DNA from: Marinimicrobium sp. C6131
Lineage (GTDB): Bacteria > Pseudomonadota > Gammaproteobacteria > Pseudomonadales > Cellvibrionaceae
Length of the DNA: 64,000 nt
Reading direction: 5' to 3'
NCBI RefSeq assembly: GCF_026153455.1
Contig: NZ_CP110629.1
Span: 2,542,001-2,606,000 of the forward strand
Below are positions 11,111 through 20,713 of the stretch, piece by piece. The position numbers and the translations under genes are program-made. How positions within the stretch are numbered: the stretch's first letter is position 1; every line of letters begins with the position of its first letter. Below the pieces are notes generated by a model. It made no database searches. It saw only the letters and a list, made by a program, of their open reading frames with translations, and was not told the origin of the DNA.

Positions 11111-11206
11111 CTGGGTAACCCCTTGTGAGACCGTCGCCTGCCTGGACGGCAGGCGATCGAGCCTACATGGATGTATTTACGGCGTGTCTCACAAGGGGTT
11201 ACCCAG
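11111..11206. repeat. intergenic inverted repeat, copy C
   Basis: Perfect 21-bp arms (11111-11131, containing GTAACCCCTTGTGAGAC, and 11186-11206). On the minus strand the core reads CCGTAAATACATCCATGTAG then GCTCG, followed by an inner hairpin TCGCCTGCC/GGCAGGCGA. Arms differ completely from copies A and B while the core is conserved. It sits just beyond the 3' end of the minus-strand smr gene, where it could terminate transcription. Confidence 0.8.
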
Positions 11207-11235
11207 GCGGAGCATTCCAATACGAAGTCCTTTCA

Positions 11236-11835
11236 CTACCCGCGGCGCTTATGTTGGCGTTCCCAATTTTCCTGGCGTTTTCGTTCACTCTTGCGCAGGA
11301 GGATATACGTTGCGCCGCTACCGCCGTGTTGGGGCTGAGCTGAGTGCATTGCCAATACCTCGTGCATCTGGGGCAACCAGTGTGCCACGCAGCTTTTCAG
11401 CAGTGCCGGGGTTTCGCGCCCCACGCCCTTGCCGTGGGTGATCAGGCCGCAACGGATATCCTGTGCCATGCAATCCTGCACAAACTGAAACACCGCCCGG
11501 CGCGCCTCCTCCACCGTCATCCGGTGCAGATCCAGACGGGCATCCACGGTATATTTGCCCAAGCGTAAATTGCGATACACCCCGTTCTGAACGCCGTCGC
11601 GCTTGAACGCCAGGTGGTCGTGCGGGTCGACCGGTGGCACGTAATCCCCGGACAGAAAGTTACTCTCCGCCCCCACCACCTCGCGCACCGCCATCTCCCG
11701 GCGTTGCGCCAGGGTTTGCGCTGGCGCATCCGACTTGTTCAGGGGCACTCTGGGCTCACTATTGATCGGGCGCACATCGCGCATTTCCCGTTCAAACAGC
11801 GCCCATTCATCGCGCTCATCACTGCTCATAACCAT
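11236..11835 (-). CDS. smrA: Smr-domain protein (SmrA/YdaL type)
   Basis: 199 residues with a C-terminal Smr domain (about 95-185) showing LDLHRMTVEEARRAVFQFV and ITHGKGVGRETPALLK, the LDLHxxT and HGKG motifs of Smr nucleases. The N-terminal third is charged and probably extended. The LDLHR form and the overall length fit the SmrA/YdaL group, described as nicking endonuclease-like; whether RNA or DNA is the target is unsettled. It ends in basic residues (RKSERKRQENWERQHKRRG). Start may be ATG at 11835 or, two codons in, at 11829. It stands alone, divergent from the GGDEF gene. Confidence 0.87.
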   Translation of the reverse strand: MVMSSDERDEWALFEREMRDVRPINSEPRVPLNKSDAPAQTLAQRREMAVREVVGAESNFLSGDYVPPVDPHDHLAFKRDGVQNGVYRNLRLGKYTVDARLDLHRMTVEEARRAVFQFVQDCMAQDIRCGLITHGKGVGRETPALLKSCVAHWLPQMHEVLAMHSAQPQHGGSGATYILLRKSERKRQENWERQHKRRG

Positions 11836-11927
11836 TTCTCACTCTGTTGCACCGCGAGGTAACCCTCAGCGCCGCACTGTGGCGCCTGCTACACTGACGA
11901 TAAACGACCCCGGACTCAGACTCGATC

Positions 11928-12839
11928 ATGCTCAGTCGCTTCTCGCTGGCTTTTTCCACCTTGTTGTTGACCGCATTGCTGGCGTTCGCGTGGGCCTTGT
12001 TGCTGTTCTATACTAATCCTCCGCTGCGCCCGGAGAATGTGGACTGGCCTCGCACTCTGCGGGATCTGAGCCTCTGCCTGGCCGCGTTTCTGCTGTTTGC
12101 CACGGCGGCCTACCTGCCGGTGCGCCGACCGATCGCCAGTAAACTCACCATCGGGTTCGGACTCAACTTTGTCGGCGTCTGGCAGGCACTGATCAACGAC
12201 CTGGTTGAACCGCACGGATGGCTCACCGAGGCCATCAGCTTCCTGTGCATTCCGGTCGGTCTGCTGATCGCGGCCCTCGGGCTGTATCAGCTGGGGCGCG
12301 CCTACCGGATGAACCGCCTGATTCTCGGCAGCTACCAGCAGATCGAGCGGGACCTGGCGACCGTCGACCAACTCACTCAACTCTACAACCGCCGCTATTT
12401 CTTTGCCACCTGCGCCCCCCTGCTTGAGCAGGCGCTTGCCGCTGGCCAGCAGCCCGTCGTGATCGGCCTCCGGGTACTGAACCTGACAGAGCTGAACCAG
12501 AAGCTCGGACTCGAGGCCGGAGACGACATTCTGCGACGGGTCGGCAAGGCCGTGCGCCGCTACCTGCGCCCCGGCCAGATCGCTGCGCGAATGGGAGGGC
12601 GCCGGTTCGCGCTGTTTTTACCCGATGGCACGGAGCATGAGGCCGAGGATCTGGTCAAGCAGATTGCGACACGACTGGAGAACCTGCTGATGACCGATGA
12701 GCGGGGCGATGAGACGTTGATACACGTTCAGATCGACCATCAGATCGCGGTCGCCGGGGAGGATGACACGCTGGAGACGCTCGTCCGGCGAACCAGCGCG
12801 TCCGAATCCGATACCGGAAAAAACCGGCACCCCGAGTGA
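11928..12839 (+). CDS. membrane protein with degenerate GGDEF domain
   Basis: 303 residues: four predicted membrane helices in roughly residues 5-125, then a GGDEF-fold domain (about 145-285) beginning DQLTQLYNRRYFF, the usual domain entry. The signature is GGRRF at residues 223-227 in place of GGDEF/GGEEF, so the metal- and substrate-binding acidic pair is replaced by two arginines. No RxxD I-site is seen. By established logic such a domain should lack diguanylate cyclase activity and act as a sensor or scaffold. It is a stand-alone gene between smr and ppc. Confidence 0.85.
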   Translation: MLSRFSLAFSTLLLTALLAFAWALLLFYTNPPLRPENVDWPRTLRDLSLCLAAFLLFATAAYLPVRRPIASKLTIGFGLNFVGVWQALINDLVEPHGWLTEAISFLCIPVGLLIAALGLYQLGRAYRMNRLILGSYQQIERDLATVDQLTQLYNRRYFFATCAPLLEQALAAGQQPVVIGLRVLNLTELNQKLGLEAGDDILRRVGKAVRRYLRPGQIAARMGGRRFALFLPDGTEHEAEDLVKQIATRLENLLMTDERGDETLIHVQIDHQIAVAGEDDTLETLVRRTSASESDTGKNRHPE

Positions 12840-12883
12840 GTGACAGCACACTCGACCCGGGGGCATAGGGCACAGCCACACGA

Positions 12884-15499
12884 TCAGCCGGTGTTGCGCA
12901 TTCCTGCGGCGATACCTGCCATGGTCACCTTGAGCGCCTTTTCCAGCTCCGGACTGATCTCCTTGCCGCTGCGATAGCGCTTGAGCAATTCGACCTGCAG
13001 GTAGCTCAGCGGGTCCATGTAGGGCTTGCGCACCCGCAACGCCCGCTGGAGCATGGGCTCCTCACTCAGCAGCTCGTCCTGATGCTTGATCCGGTTGATC
13101 AGCACTTCCAGTGCACTCAAGTCCGCGCGCAACTGCTGCCCCAGGCCATGCAACTCCGCCGGCACCAGTTCCTTCTCATAATAGCTGCAGATCGGCAGAT
13201 CCGCTTTGCCCACCACCATTTCCAGCAGGTCCAGGAAACTGGAGAAGAAAGACCAGTTTTCCAGCATATCCACCAGCGTGGATGGCGCATTCTCCAACGC
13301 GTATTCCAGCGCCTGACGGGTGCCGAGCCAGGAGGGCAGGTTCAGCCGTACCTGCATCCAGGCAAACACCCAGGGAATCGCCCGCAGGCTGTCCACCCCG
13401 CCGGTGGCCTTGCGCTTGGCCGGGCGACTGCCCAGAGCCAACAGATTCAGCTCCTGCTCCGGCGTCAGGCTGCGGAAATAGGGCACGAATTTCGGATGGC
13501 CCCGCACTACATTGCGGTACGCTTCCAGGCTGCTCTGGGCCATGCGCTCAATCAGGTCACGCCACTCCTGGGACGGCCCTTTGTGCGGCATCAGGGTGGC
13601 CCGGAGGGTGGCCGATACGTAGGTGGAAAAGCTGCTGAACGCCACGCGGGACTGACCAAACTTGTACCGGATCATTTCGCCCTGCTCGGTCACCCGGATC
13701 TGGCCCTTCACCGATCCCGGCGGCTGGGAGGCCATGGCCTTTTCCACCGGACCGCCACCGCGGCCGACGGTGCCGCCCCGGCCGTGGAACAGCACCAACT
13801 TGATGTTCTGTTGCTCGGCAATGTCCACCAGCTTTTCCTGAGCCTTGTACTGGGCCCAGGTGGCAGCGAACTTTCCGGCGTCCTTGGCGGAGTCGGAGTA
13901 ACCGATCATGACCGTCTGGCGCCCGGCGGTGTATTCCTGATACCAGGGAATCTGCCACAACCGGCCCATCACTTTGGGGGCGCGGTCCAGATCGTCCAGA
14001 GTTTCAAACAGCGGCACGATGGGCATATTCCAGGTCATGCCGCACTCGCGCAGCAGCAGGGCCACCACCATGACGTCCGAGGGCTGTTGGGCCATGGAGA
14101 TCACGTAGTGGGAGAGGGTTTCCCGGGGTTCCTGAGCGATGACCTTGCAGGTGGCCAACACCTCTTCGGTCTCTTCGCTCATGGGCCAGCGTGCCGGCAA
14201 CAGCGGTCGCTTGCTGTTGAGTTGTTCCAGCAGAAACTCCTGCCGCTGTTCTTCATTCCATTCCAGGTAACTGCCCAACTCCAGGTATTGGGTCAACTCA
14301 TCCATTGCTTTCACATGCCGCTCGCCATCCTGACGGATATCCAGCGGCACCAGGTTGATACCAAAGCTCTGCACCCGACGGATGTTGTCCAGTACCGGGC
14401 CGTTGGCGATGTGCGGGAAACCCACCTCGCGCAGCGACTCGAAGCACATCATCAGCGGCTCGAGCAGATCTTTACGCTCGGTGATGACCGCATCGTTCCA
14501 CTCGGGAGTGCGGCCTTCCAGGCGCGCCTCGGTCCACTCCAGGGTGGTCTGCAGGCGCAGACGCAATTCGTCCAGCAGGTCGCGATAGGGCGTGGGGCTG
14601 CCCGGGAAGCGGGCACTGAGCTCGGCGCCGGCCTCGTGCATGCTCAGATCGTTGCTCAGGCTCTGAATATCCTTCAGGTACAGGTCGGCTGCCATCCAGC
14701 GGCCCAGCAGCAACACCTCACGGGTCACGCTGTGGGTAACATTGGGGTTGCCGTCCCGGTCGCCACCCATCCAGGAATAAAAACTGAACGGTTGCAGGTC
14801 CACTGGCAGACAGTGGTCCAGATGGCGGCAGCAGAGCCGGTCCAGGTGACGGATGAAGTCCGGCACCGCCTGCCACAGGCTGTTCTCAATGACTGCAAAT
14901 CCCCACTTGGCCTCATCGACCGCTGTGGGGCGCTCTGAGCGGATTTCATCGGTGCTCCAGATCTCTTCCACCAGCCGATGCAGCCGGCCGCGGTGCTTGT
15001 CCTGCTCGTAGGTCAGCAGGTTGCCGCGCTGGCGATCACTCAGGGTGTGGACGATCTGATCGTACTTGCGAATCAGGGTGCGCCGGGTCACCTCCGTGGG
15101 GTGTGCAGTGAGCACCAACTGGATATTCAGGTCGCCGATGACTTCGCTCAGGCGCTCCTGTCCGTAGGTGTCTTTCAGCTCCAGCAACAGGTTTTTCAGA
15201 CCATCATCCGGCTCCGCCTCCGCGCTGGAGGAATACTCCTGCTCGGCGATATTGGCCAGGTTCAGGAACTGGTTGAAGGCGCGCACAATCGGCAGGATGT
15301 CCCGATCATTCAGCTCGCCGAGCCGCTCGACCAGCGGGGTGGAGTCTTCCTCTTCAGATTGCTGGATGGCCTTGCCCAACTGGCGGATATCCTCGATTTT
15401 CTGGAACAGGTCCTCGCCCTCGTGGTCGCGAACCGTATCCCCCAACAGCTCGCCCAACAGCCGGACGTTTTCCCGTAATGTCTCGGGTAGGGTTTCCAT
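12884..15499 (-). CDS. ppc: phosphoenolpyruvate carboxylase
   Basis: Carboxylates PEP with bicarbonate to oxaloacetate, the anaplerotic entry to the TCA cycle. 871 residues against 883 in E. coli. Signature motifs are VLTAHPTEVTRRT (catalytic His), the mobile loop FHGRGGTVGRGGGP, IGYSDSAKDAGKFAA and the canonical C-terminus GMRNTG. A run of strong neighbours is absent, so it is probably monocistronic. Its bicarbonate requirement is worth noting because the window also encodes a DAB bicarbonate-accumulation system. Confidence 0.98.
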   Translation of the reverse strand: METLPETLRENVRLLGELLGDTVRDHEGEDLFQKIEDIRQLGKAIQQSEEEDSTPLVERLGELNDRDILPIVRAFNQFLNLANIAEQEYSSSAEAEPDDGLKNLLLELKDTYGQERLSEVIGDLNIQLVLTAHPTEVTRRTLIRKYDQIVHTLSDRQRGNLLTYEQDKHRGRLHRLVEEIWSTDEIRSERPTAVDEAKWGFAVIENSLWQAVPDFIRHLDRLCCRHLDHCLPVDLQPFSFYSWMGGDRDGNPNVTHSVTREVLLLGRWMAADLYLKDIQSLSNDLSMHEAGAELSARFPGSPTPYRDLLDELRLRLQTTLEWTEARLEGRTPEWNDAVITERKDLLEPLMMCFESLREVGFPHIANGPVLDNIRRVQSFGINLVPLDIRQDGERHVKAMDELTQYLELGSYLEWNEEQRQEFLLEQLNSKRPLLPARWPMSEETEEVLATCKVIAQEPRETLSHYVISMAQQPSDVMVVALLLRECGMTWNMPIVPLFETLDDLDRAPKVMGRLWQIPWYQEYTAGRQTVMIGYSDSAKDAGKFAATWAQYKAQEKLVDIAEQQNIKLVLFHGRGGTVGRGGGPVEKAMASQPPGSVKGQIRVTEQGEMIRYKFGQSRVAFSSFSTYVSATLRATLMPHKGPSQEWRDLIERMAQSSLEAYRNVVRGHPKFVPYFRSLTPEQELNLLALGSRPAKRKATGGVDSLRAIPWVFAWMQVRLNLPSWLGTRQALEYALENAPSTLVDMLENWSFFSSFLDLLEMVVGKADLPICSYYEKELVPAELHGLGQQLRADLSALEVLINRIKHQDELLSEEPMLQRALRVRKPYMDPLSYLQVELLKRYRSGKEISPELEKALKVTMAGIAAGMRNTG

Positions 15500-15730
15500 A
15501 AAGCCACCTCCAAATCATCAGTTAGCCGGGCATTCTAACGCAAACTCGGGCATTCAGCACCGCAACCCGGGTTATCCACAGGCAGGCTGCTATCCACAGA
15601 ATCTGTGCAAAAGGGTGTGAATGGTTGCTGGGTAACTGACGCAGACCACGACCACAGCGGGGTTCAGCGATGGCGTTCAGTTTCTGCACAGGACTCGTAA
15701 CCCTTGCTATTTTGCCGCAAGACATGAAAA

Positions 15731-17941
15731 ATGCGCCACACGGACGGTGAGCCCCCAATCGCTCAACCTGCCGATTACGATGCGGATTCGATTTGCCAGC
15801 GCACCGTTTCTGGCCGATGCTTGTCACAGTGGCTCTCACCGCCACCCACCCGAGCCACCCAAACTCACGAGGGCGCCTGCTTGCTGAGAGTGTCATTTGT
15901 CGTCGGGCTTTGCCTCAGCCTGCTCACGCTGTGGGCCCTACCGCTGACCGCCGCCGAGCCCGGCCGCCACCTGCATCAGTCCGGCCGCTGGATCGCAATG
16001 CCCCCTGACGGCGCCGTGACACCGGTTGCCCCGCCCCGCGATCAATTGACTACCGTTGCTGTGCAGCCGGCCGGCGGCGGAGTGCTATGGTACGAACTGG
16101 ATGTGACTTTGGAGGAACCCGCCGAGCTGGTTCTGGATTTTGCCAGTTCCTCTACCCTGAACGGGTTTATTCATCGCGTTTATGATGACGATGACCGCCT
16201 GATCACCGAGATCAGTGGCGGTCTGCAACACCATCAGGATTACGAGTACTTCCTGCGCCACGGCCGCTCGCTGGACCTGCCCGCCGGTCAGTTCCGGATA
16301 CTCACCCGTATGGAGAGCCCGTTCTACCTGGCCCTGCCCGAGCCCTACCTGTTTGAGCGCCAGGACTACGAACGCCGCATCCCGCTCACCCAGAGCCTGA
16401 CTCTGGTCGGTCTGGGCATATTTTTCGCGCTGATGTTCTATTACGCCGTCATGGCGGTGTGGCGCCGCTCCCACACGGACCTGCTGTACGCGCTGTTCAT
16501 ACTCGGCAATCTGCTCTACAACGGCGCCGCCCTCCTGGTCTACAGCCAGCTGTTTGGCTGGACCTGGTTCTACCTGATCAGCACCCCCATTCTGTTTTCG
16601 AACGTCGTATACATCGGCTTTGTCATTCGGCTGCTGCGCATCACCCGGGACACCCACCCCGCTCTGTTCTGGCTTGGCATGGGCGCGATAGGTGTACTGG
16701 TCAGCTTCTGGCCAATGGCGCTGTTGGCTCCCAACTGGTCGCTCGAGTTCTGTCGGGTGGGTGTCGCCATCTTTGCGTTGTACGGGCTGACCTGCGGTAT
16801 CGCCCGCAGCCTGCAGGGCAGCAAAGTGGCGCGGCTGTATCTGTTCGCCAACGCCGCCTTTGCCGTGCCGGCGTTACTGGCCATCTCCATGAAAAGCACC
16901 AGCAACCCGATCTTTCTGGTCGAGCACCTCGGCATGGTGGCGGTGTTGATTGAGGTGCTATTGCTCGCCCAGGTGGTCAGTTACCAGATCGGCCAAGTGT
17001 ATAAAGCCCGGGCCGAAGGCGAGGCGACCCTGGAGCGGGTTCAGTTGCTGGACAACCTGACGGCTCAGGCCCCAGGAGTCATCTACCAGTTTGAAATGGC
17101 CCCGGATGGCCGCTTCCGCATGCCGTTTTCCAGTCGACGCATCGAAGAGTACCTGGAAATCACGCCGACCGAGGCGAGTGAAGATATCCAGGCCGTTTTC
17201 GACCGGGTACATCCGGAAGACTACAACGACCTGTTCGCGTCGATTATTCAGTCCGCCCGCCATCTCACCACCTGGCATACGGAATTCCGGGTGGTCCTGC
17301 CGATCCAGGGAATGCACTGGCTCGAAGGCAACGCCCAGCCGGAACGGCTGGAGGACGGCACCACACGCTGGTACGGGTTTATCAGCGATGTGACTGAGCG
17401 CAAACAGATTGAAGAGCATATGCGCCATATGGCGCAGCACGACCCACTCACCAACCTGCCCAACCGGGCGCTGTTCGCCGACCGCCTGGAGCAGGCGCTG
17501 CGCAGCGCCCAGCGCCACCGCACGCAACTGGCGCTGATGTTCATCGATCTGGATGACTTCAAGGTGGTAAATGACCACTATGGGCATGAGCTGGGCGATG
17601 AGTTGCTCAAGCAGGTCTCCCAGGCAATGACTGTCAACCTGCGCGCGGCGGATACCGTCGCCCGAATGGGTGGCGATGAGTTCGTGGTCCTGCTCGACGA
17701 CATAACCGGTGCCGACGAGGCCCGCACCGTCGCGGAGAAAATTCGACACGCCTGCGCCCAACCGTTTCAGGTCCGGCAAATTCCGATGCACATTTCCACC
17801 AGCATCGGCCTGGCGCTCTACCCGCACGATGCCATCACCGACGCCGACCTGATTCGCGCCGCGGACCAGGCGATGTATCGGGCCAAGGAAGCCGGCGGCA
17901 ATCAGATCCACACGGCCGCCGACCTATCCCCCGGGGCATGA
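15731..17941 (+). CDS. 7TM-DISM / PAS / GGDEF diguanylate cyclase
   Basis: Membrane diguanylate cyclase. After a hydrophobic signal segment come a 7TMR-DISM extracellular domain (about 75-205), seven membrane helices (about 220-425), a PAS domain (about 440-565, ending TRWYGFISDVTERKQIEEH) and a GGDEF domain with the entry DPLTNLPNRALFADRLEQAL. The signature GGDEF at 647-651 is intact and an RxxD inhibitory site (RAAD) lies five residues upstream, so it should be active and product-inhibited. The start is uncertain: the first roughly 50 residues look non-coding, and a GTG inside LLRVSFVVGL, next to the signal helix, may be the true start. Confidence 0.9.
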   Translation: MRHTDGEPPIAQPADYDADSICQRTVSGRCLSQWLSPPPTRATQTHEGACLLRVSFVVGLCLSLLTLWALPLTAAEPGRHLHQSGRWIAMPPDGAVTPVAPPRDQLTTVAVQPAGGGVLWYELDVTLEEPAELVLDFASSSTLNGFIHRVYDDDDRLITEISGGLQHHQDYEYFLRHGRSLDLPAGQFRILTRMESPFYLALPEPYLFERQDYERRIPLTQSLTLVGLGIFFALMFYYAVMAVWRRSHTDLLYALFILGNLLYNGAALLVYSQLFGWTWFYLISTPILFSNVVYIGFVIRLLRITRDTHPALFWLGMGAIGVLVSFWPMALLAPNWSLEFCRVGVAIFALYGLTCGIARSLQGSKVARLYLFANAAFAVPALLAISMKSTSNPIFLVEHLGMVAVLIEVLLLAQVVSYQIGQVYKARAEGEATLERVQLLDNLTAQAPGVIYQFEMAPDGRFRMPFSSRRIEEYLEITPTEASEDIQAVFDRVHPEDYNDLFASIIQSARHLTTWHTEFRVVLPIQGMHWLEGNAQPERLEDGTTRWYGFISDVTERKQIEEHMRHMAQHDPLTNLPNRALFADRLEQALRSAQRHRTQLALMFIDLDDFKVVNDHYGHELGDELLKQVSQAMTVNLRAADTVARMGGDEFVVLLDDITGADEARTVAEKIRHACAQPFQVRQIPMHISTSIGLALYPHDAITDADLIRAADQAMYRAKEAGGNQIHTAADLSPGA

Positions 17942-18043
17942 GACGCTCCCCGGAGCGCTCTCCCTGTCGGCGCCGCGGTGGGCAGCCGATCCTCCCCCTG
18001 TTATCATCCAGAGCACCCCGTCTCCACCAACCTGAGCCACACC

Positions 18044-19114
18044 ATGACGCTGCTGATTGTCTATGTTCTGATCGCCCTGGGTGTATCGTTTTTATGCTCG
18101 GTGGCCGAGGCTGTGTTGCTGAGTACAACCACCGCCTACACCAGTCTGAAGCAACAGGAAGGCAAACGTTCCGGCCTGCTTCTGGCGGAACTCAAGACCA
18201 CCATTGATCGTCCCCTGGCCGCCATTCTGACCCTGAATACCATCGCCCATACGGCCGGCGCCGCCGGCGCCGGCGCCCAGGCTACCGTGGTGTTTGGCAG
18301 CGCCTATCTCGGTGTTTTCTCAGCCGTGTTGACCCTGTTGATCCTGGTGTTGTCGGAAATTGTGCCCAAGACGCTGGGAGCCTACTATTGGCGTGCGCTC
18401 GCGCCGATGACCGCGTACGGTCTGCACTACCTGATTATTGTGCTCTACCCGTTCATCAAGATGTCCGAGTTCATTACCCGGCTGATCACCCGGGGCGATA
18501 ATCAGTCGTCCGGACTGGACCGGCACGAACTGACGGTAATGGCCGACCTGAGCTCCGAGGAAGGCCACCTGGATGAGCGTGAATCCGGCATTCTCAAAAA
18601 CCTCCTCCTGCTGCGCCACACTCCCATCAAGGACGCCATGACACCGCGTACCGTTCTGTTCTCCGCAGACGAGGATCAGACCATTCACGACTTTCTGGCC
18701 AGCCGCCACTCGGTGCCCTTTTCCCGCATTCCGGTGTATGCCGGGGACCCGGACAATATCAACGGGATTGTGTTACTGGATGATCTGCTGTTGGCGGAGG
18801 CCCGGGGTGAAGGCGATCAGCGCTTGCGGCGTCATCGCCGCGCCATTCCCGCGCTGCTCGACAGCATGCCTCTGACACAAGCACTGGAAGAGTTTCTGCG
18901 GGAGCAGACGCATATTATTCTGGTGGTCACCGAGTACGGCTCCGTGGTGGGCATTATTACGCTGGAGGACGTTCTGGAGGCACTGCTGGGACTGGAAATC
19001 GTGGACGAAAAAGACAAGACCCGGGACATGCAGGAACTGGCTCGACGCCGCTGGCGCCGTCAGGCCGCCCGCCTGGGCGTGTCGACCACGTCAGAGGACG
19101 ACAGCGAGCAGTAG
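18044..19114 (+). CDS. CNNM/DUF21 transporter with CBS pair
   Basis: 356-residue membrane protein: a DUF21/CNNM transmembrane domain (about 1-170; opens LLIVYVLIALGVSFLCSVAE and contains TLNTIAHTAGAAGAG and LSEIVPKTLGAYYWR), then two CBS domains (about 200-320; MTPRTVLFSADEDQTIHDF and VVTEYGSVVGIITLEDVLEA). The CorC_HlyC C-terminal domain seen in longer relatives is absent. Relatives are implicated in Mg2+ or Na+ transport, with CBS domains sensing adenine nucleotides. ATG at 18044 places the start at the first membrane helix; an in-frame ATG at 17978 would add 22 residues of hydrophilic sequence. Confidence 0.88.
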   Translation: MTLLIVYVLIALGVSFLCSVAEAVLLSTTTAYTSLKQQEGKRSGLLLAELKTTIDRPLAAILTLNTIAHTAGAAGAGAQATVVFGSAYLGVFSAVLTLLILVLSEIVPKTLGAYYWRALAPMTAYGLHYLIIVLYPFIKMSEFITRLITRGDNQSSGLDRHELTVMADLSSEEGHLDERESGILKNLLLLRHTPIKDAMTPRTVLFSADEDQTIHDFLASRHSVPFSRIPVYAGDPDNINGIVLLDDLLLAEARGEGDQRLRRHRRAIPALLDSMPLTQALEEFLREQTHIILVVTEYGSVVGIITLEDVLEALLGLEIVDEKDKTRDMQELARRRWRRQAARLGVSTTSEDDSEQ

Positions 19115-19122
19115 TTCCGCCC

Positions 19123-19497
19123 TCACCAGTCCAGGTACACATCCTTGGGGTCAAATTTGTAGCTGACCGGGAACTGCTGGTGCGCCTCCCGCAGGGCATT
19201 GATACACCGCTGGGCCTCCAGGCACCACACGGGGTGAACGTCGTCACTCACCCGGTACCCCTGAGTTCGCAAGGCGGCGGCGATTGCCCGCCGAGCGCCA
19301 TTGGCCTGCTCCAGGCAGTGATAAGGGCCCTGCTGCTGGGTTCTTGCCGGTCGGCGATGATCGCCGGCAAACGCAAACAGCGTGAAATGTCGCTGCTCAT
19401 CCTGACGCAAATGCATCTCCACCCGTTCTTGATCGCCTCGGGTCATGACCAGGGGCTGGTCGTTGGCGGGAATCGACGCGTCGTAAATGATCTTCAT
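19123..19497 (-). CDS. hypothetical protein
   Basis: 124-residue soluble protein I do not recognise. It starts MKIIYDASIPANDQPLVMTR, has a charged central part with many Gln, His and Arg residues, and ends KFDPKDVYLDW. No signal peptide, membrane helix or catalytic motif is visible. Coding is supported by a clean reading frame, a sensible N-terminus and convergent placement with the CNNM gene (8-base gap). The 236 bases upstream contain a strong nested inverted repeat. Confidence 0.6.
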   Translation of the reverse strand: MKIIYDASIPANDQPLVMTRGDQERVEMHLRQDEQRHFTLFAFAGDHRRPARTQQQGPYHCLEQANGARRAIAAALRTQGYRVSDDVHPVWCLEAQRCINALREAHQQFPVSYKFDPKDVYLDW

Positions 19498-19586
19498 GAC
19501 GGCCTACCTCACTGAGTTGTCATTGTGAGGGTGTCGTCCCGTCTGCACGCACACCTGACCGTAATATGCAGCCCACAGGGAACTAC

Positions 19587-19669
19587 CGGCACCTGGTGGG
19601 CAGCGCGGTAAATTCCTTGTGTTACGGAATTTACCGCGCTGCCCACTATTAAGCGTATCAGGTGCCCGG
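19587..19669. repeat. nested intergenic inverted repeat
   Basis: An inner perfect 21-bp inverted repeat (19596-19616 and 19626-19646, loop TTGTGTTAC) containing GGCAGCGCGGTAAATTCC is flanked by an outer pair CCGGCACCTG / CAGGTGCCCGG (19587-19596 and 19659-19669). It lies 3' of epmA on the minus strand, so it may end the efp-epmA transcript. The core shared by the repeats at 4.9 and 11 kb is absent. Confidence 0.7.
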
Positions 19670-19733
19670 CGGTTCACAAGCTAATGTCGTCATAGTATGA
19701 CGCTATGATGAAGGCTCGCACCGGTCAGGGGCT

Positions 19734-20681
19734 TTAAAGATGATCGACGTCAAAGGCCAGGACATCGGCAATCTGTTTCGCACCACTCAAACACATCAGC
19801 AACCGGTCTACCCCCAACGCCACACCGGCACTGTCGGGCAGTCCGGCGGTCATGGCGGCCAGAAGCTTGTCGTCCGAGGGGTACACCGGCAAGTCCAGAG
19901 CGCGGCGCTTTTGCTGATCGGCGAGGAACCGCCGGCGCAGTTCTTCAGCATCGGTCAACTCCCAGTAACCGTTCGCCAGCTCCATTCCCCCGATAAACGC
20001 TTCAAAGCGCCGGGCCACGGTCTGCCCCCGATCGTCGGTGGCCAGGCGGGCCAGCGCGGCCTGACTGGCGGGATAGTCGTACACAAAGGTCAGCCCCTGC
20101 CCCAGAGAGGCTTCCAGCTCATGGGTGACCAGCAGATCGAGCCAAAAGTCCCGGTCCTCATCCTCCGCCTCGATCGTGATACGCTCCTTTGCCAGCGTGG
20201 CCAATTCGGCGGCGGTGGCGGTGTGGGGATCAATGTGCAGGTGCCGCTCAAACCACTGCCGATAGCTCAGGTAGGTCACCTCAAGTCCAGGCAGCAGCAA
20301 CTCGATAAGCGTTTCGACCTCCCGCATCAGGTCCCGATCGTCCCAGCCCGGGCGATACCACTCCAGCAGGGTGAACTCCGGATTGTGTTTGCGCCCCCGC
20401 TCACCGTTGCGGAACACTTTGCCCAGGGCGTAGATCGGCCCCGCCCCCGCCGCCAGCAGGCGCTTCATCGCAAATTCCGGCGAGGTCTGCAGATAATAGG
20501 TACGTCCCCCGCATTGAGCGGTGACCGAGTCGATAAACGGGTCGGTCACCGCCGCGGCGCCCATCACCGGCGCCTCGATCTCCAGCACTTCACGCTCCGC
20601 AAAAAACTGTCGGATACGCTGGTACACGCGGGCGCGCAGACGTACAAGCTCCAGTGACGCGGAGGGCTGCCAATCAATCAT
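19734..20681 (-). CDS. epmA: EF-P--(R)-beta-lysine ligase
   Basis: Class II lysyl-tRNA-synthetase paralogue (GenX/PoxA/YjeA) that joins (R)-beta-lysine to Lys34 of EF-P. 315 residues, without the anticodon-binding domain of true LysRS. The motif 2 region TSPEFAMKRLLAAGAGPIY, the segment KVFRNGERGRKHNPEFTLLEWYRPGWD and motif 3 GVALGVDRLLMCLSG are all present. It lies 69 bases downstream of efp on the same strand with a strong hairpin in between, and epmB is divergent from efp, so the whole modification pathway is in one place. Confidence 0.96.
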   Translation of the reverse strand: MIDWQPSASLELVRLRARVYQRIRQFFAEREVLEIEAPVMGAAAVTDPFIDSVTAQCGGRTYYLQTSPEFAMKRLLAAGAGPIYALGKVFRNGERGRKHNPEFTLLEWYRPGWDDRDLMREVETLIELLLPGLEVTYLSYRQWFERHLHIDPHTATAAELATLAKERITIEAEDEDRDFWLDLLVTHELEASLGQGLTFVYDYPASQAALARLATDDRGQTVARRFEAFIGGMELANGYWELTDAEELRRRFLADQQKRRALDLPVYPSDDKLLAAMTAGLPDSAGVALGVDRLLMCLSGAKQIADVLAFDVDHL

Positions 20682-20713
20682 GGGCGGAACATCGGGAATA
20701 TAAGGGAGGGGGG

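Noticed and set aside
13082..14938. A 618-codon open frame antisense to ppc.
   Set aside because: Only the PEP carboxylase strand shows conserved motifs.
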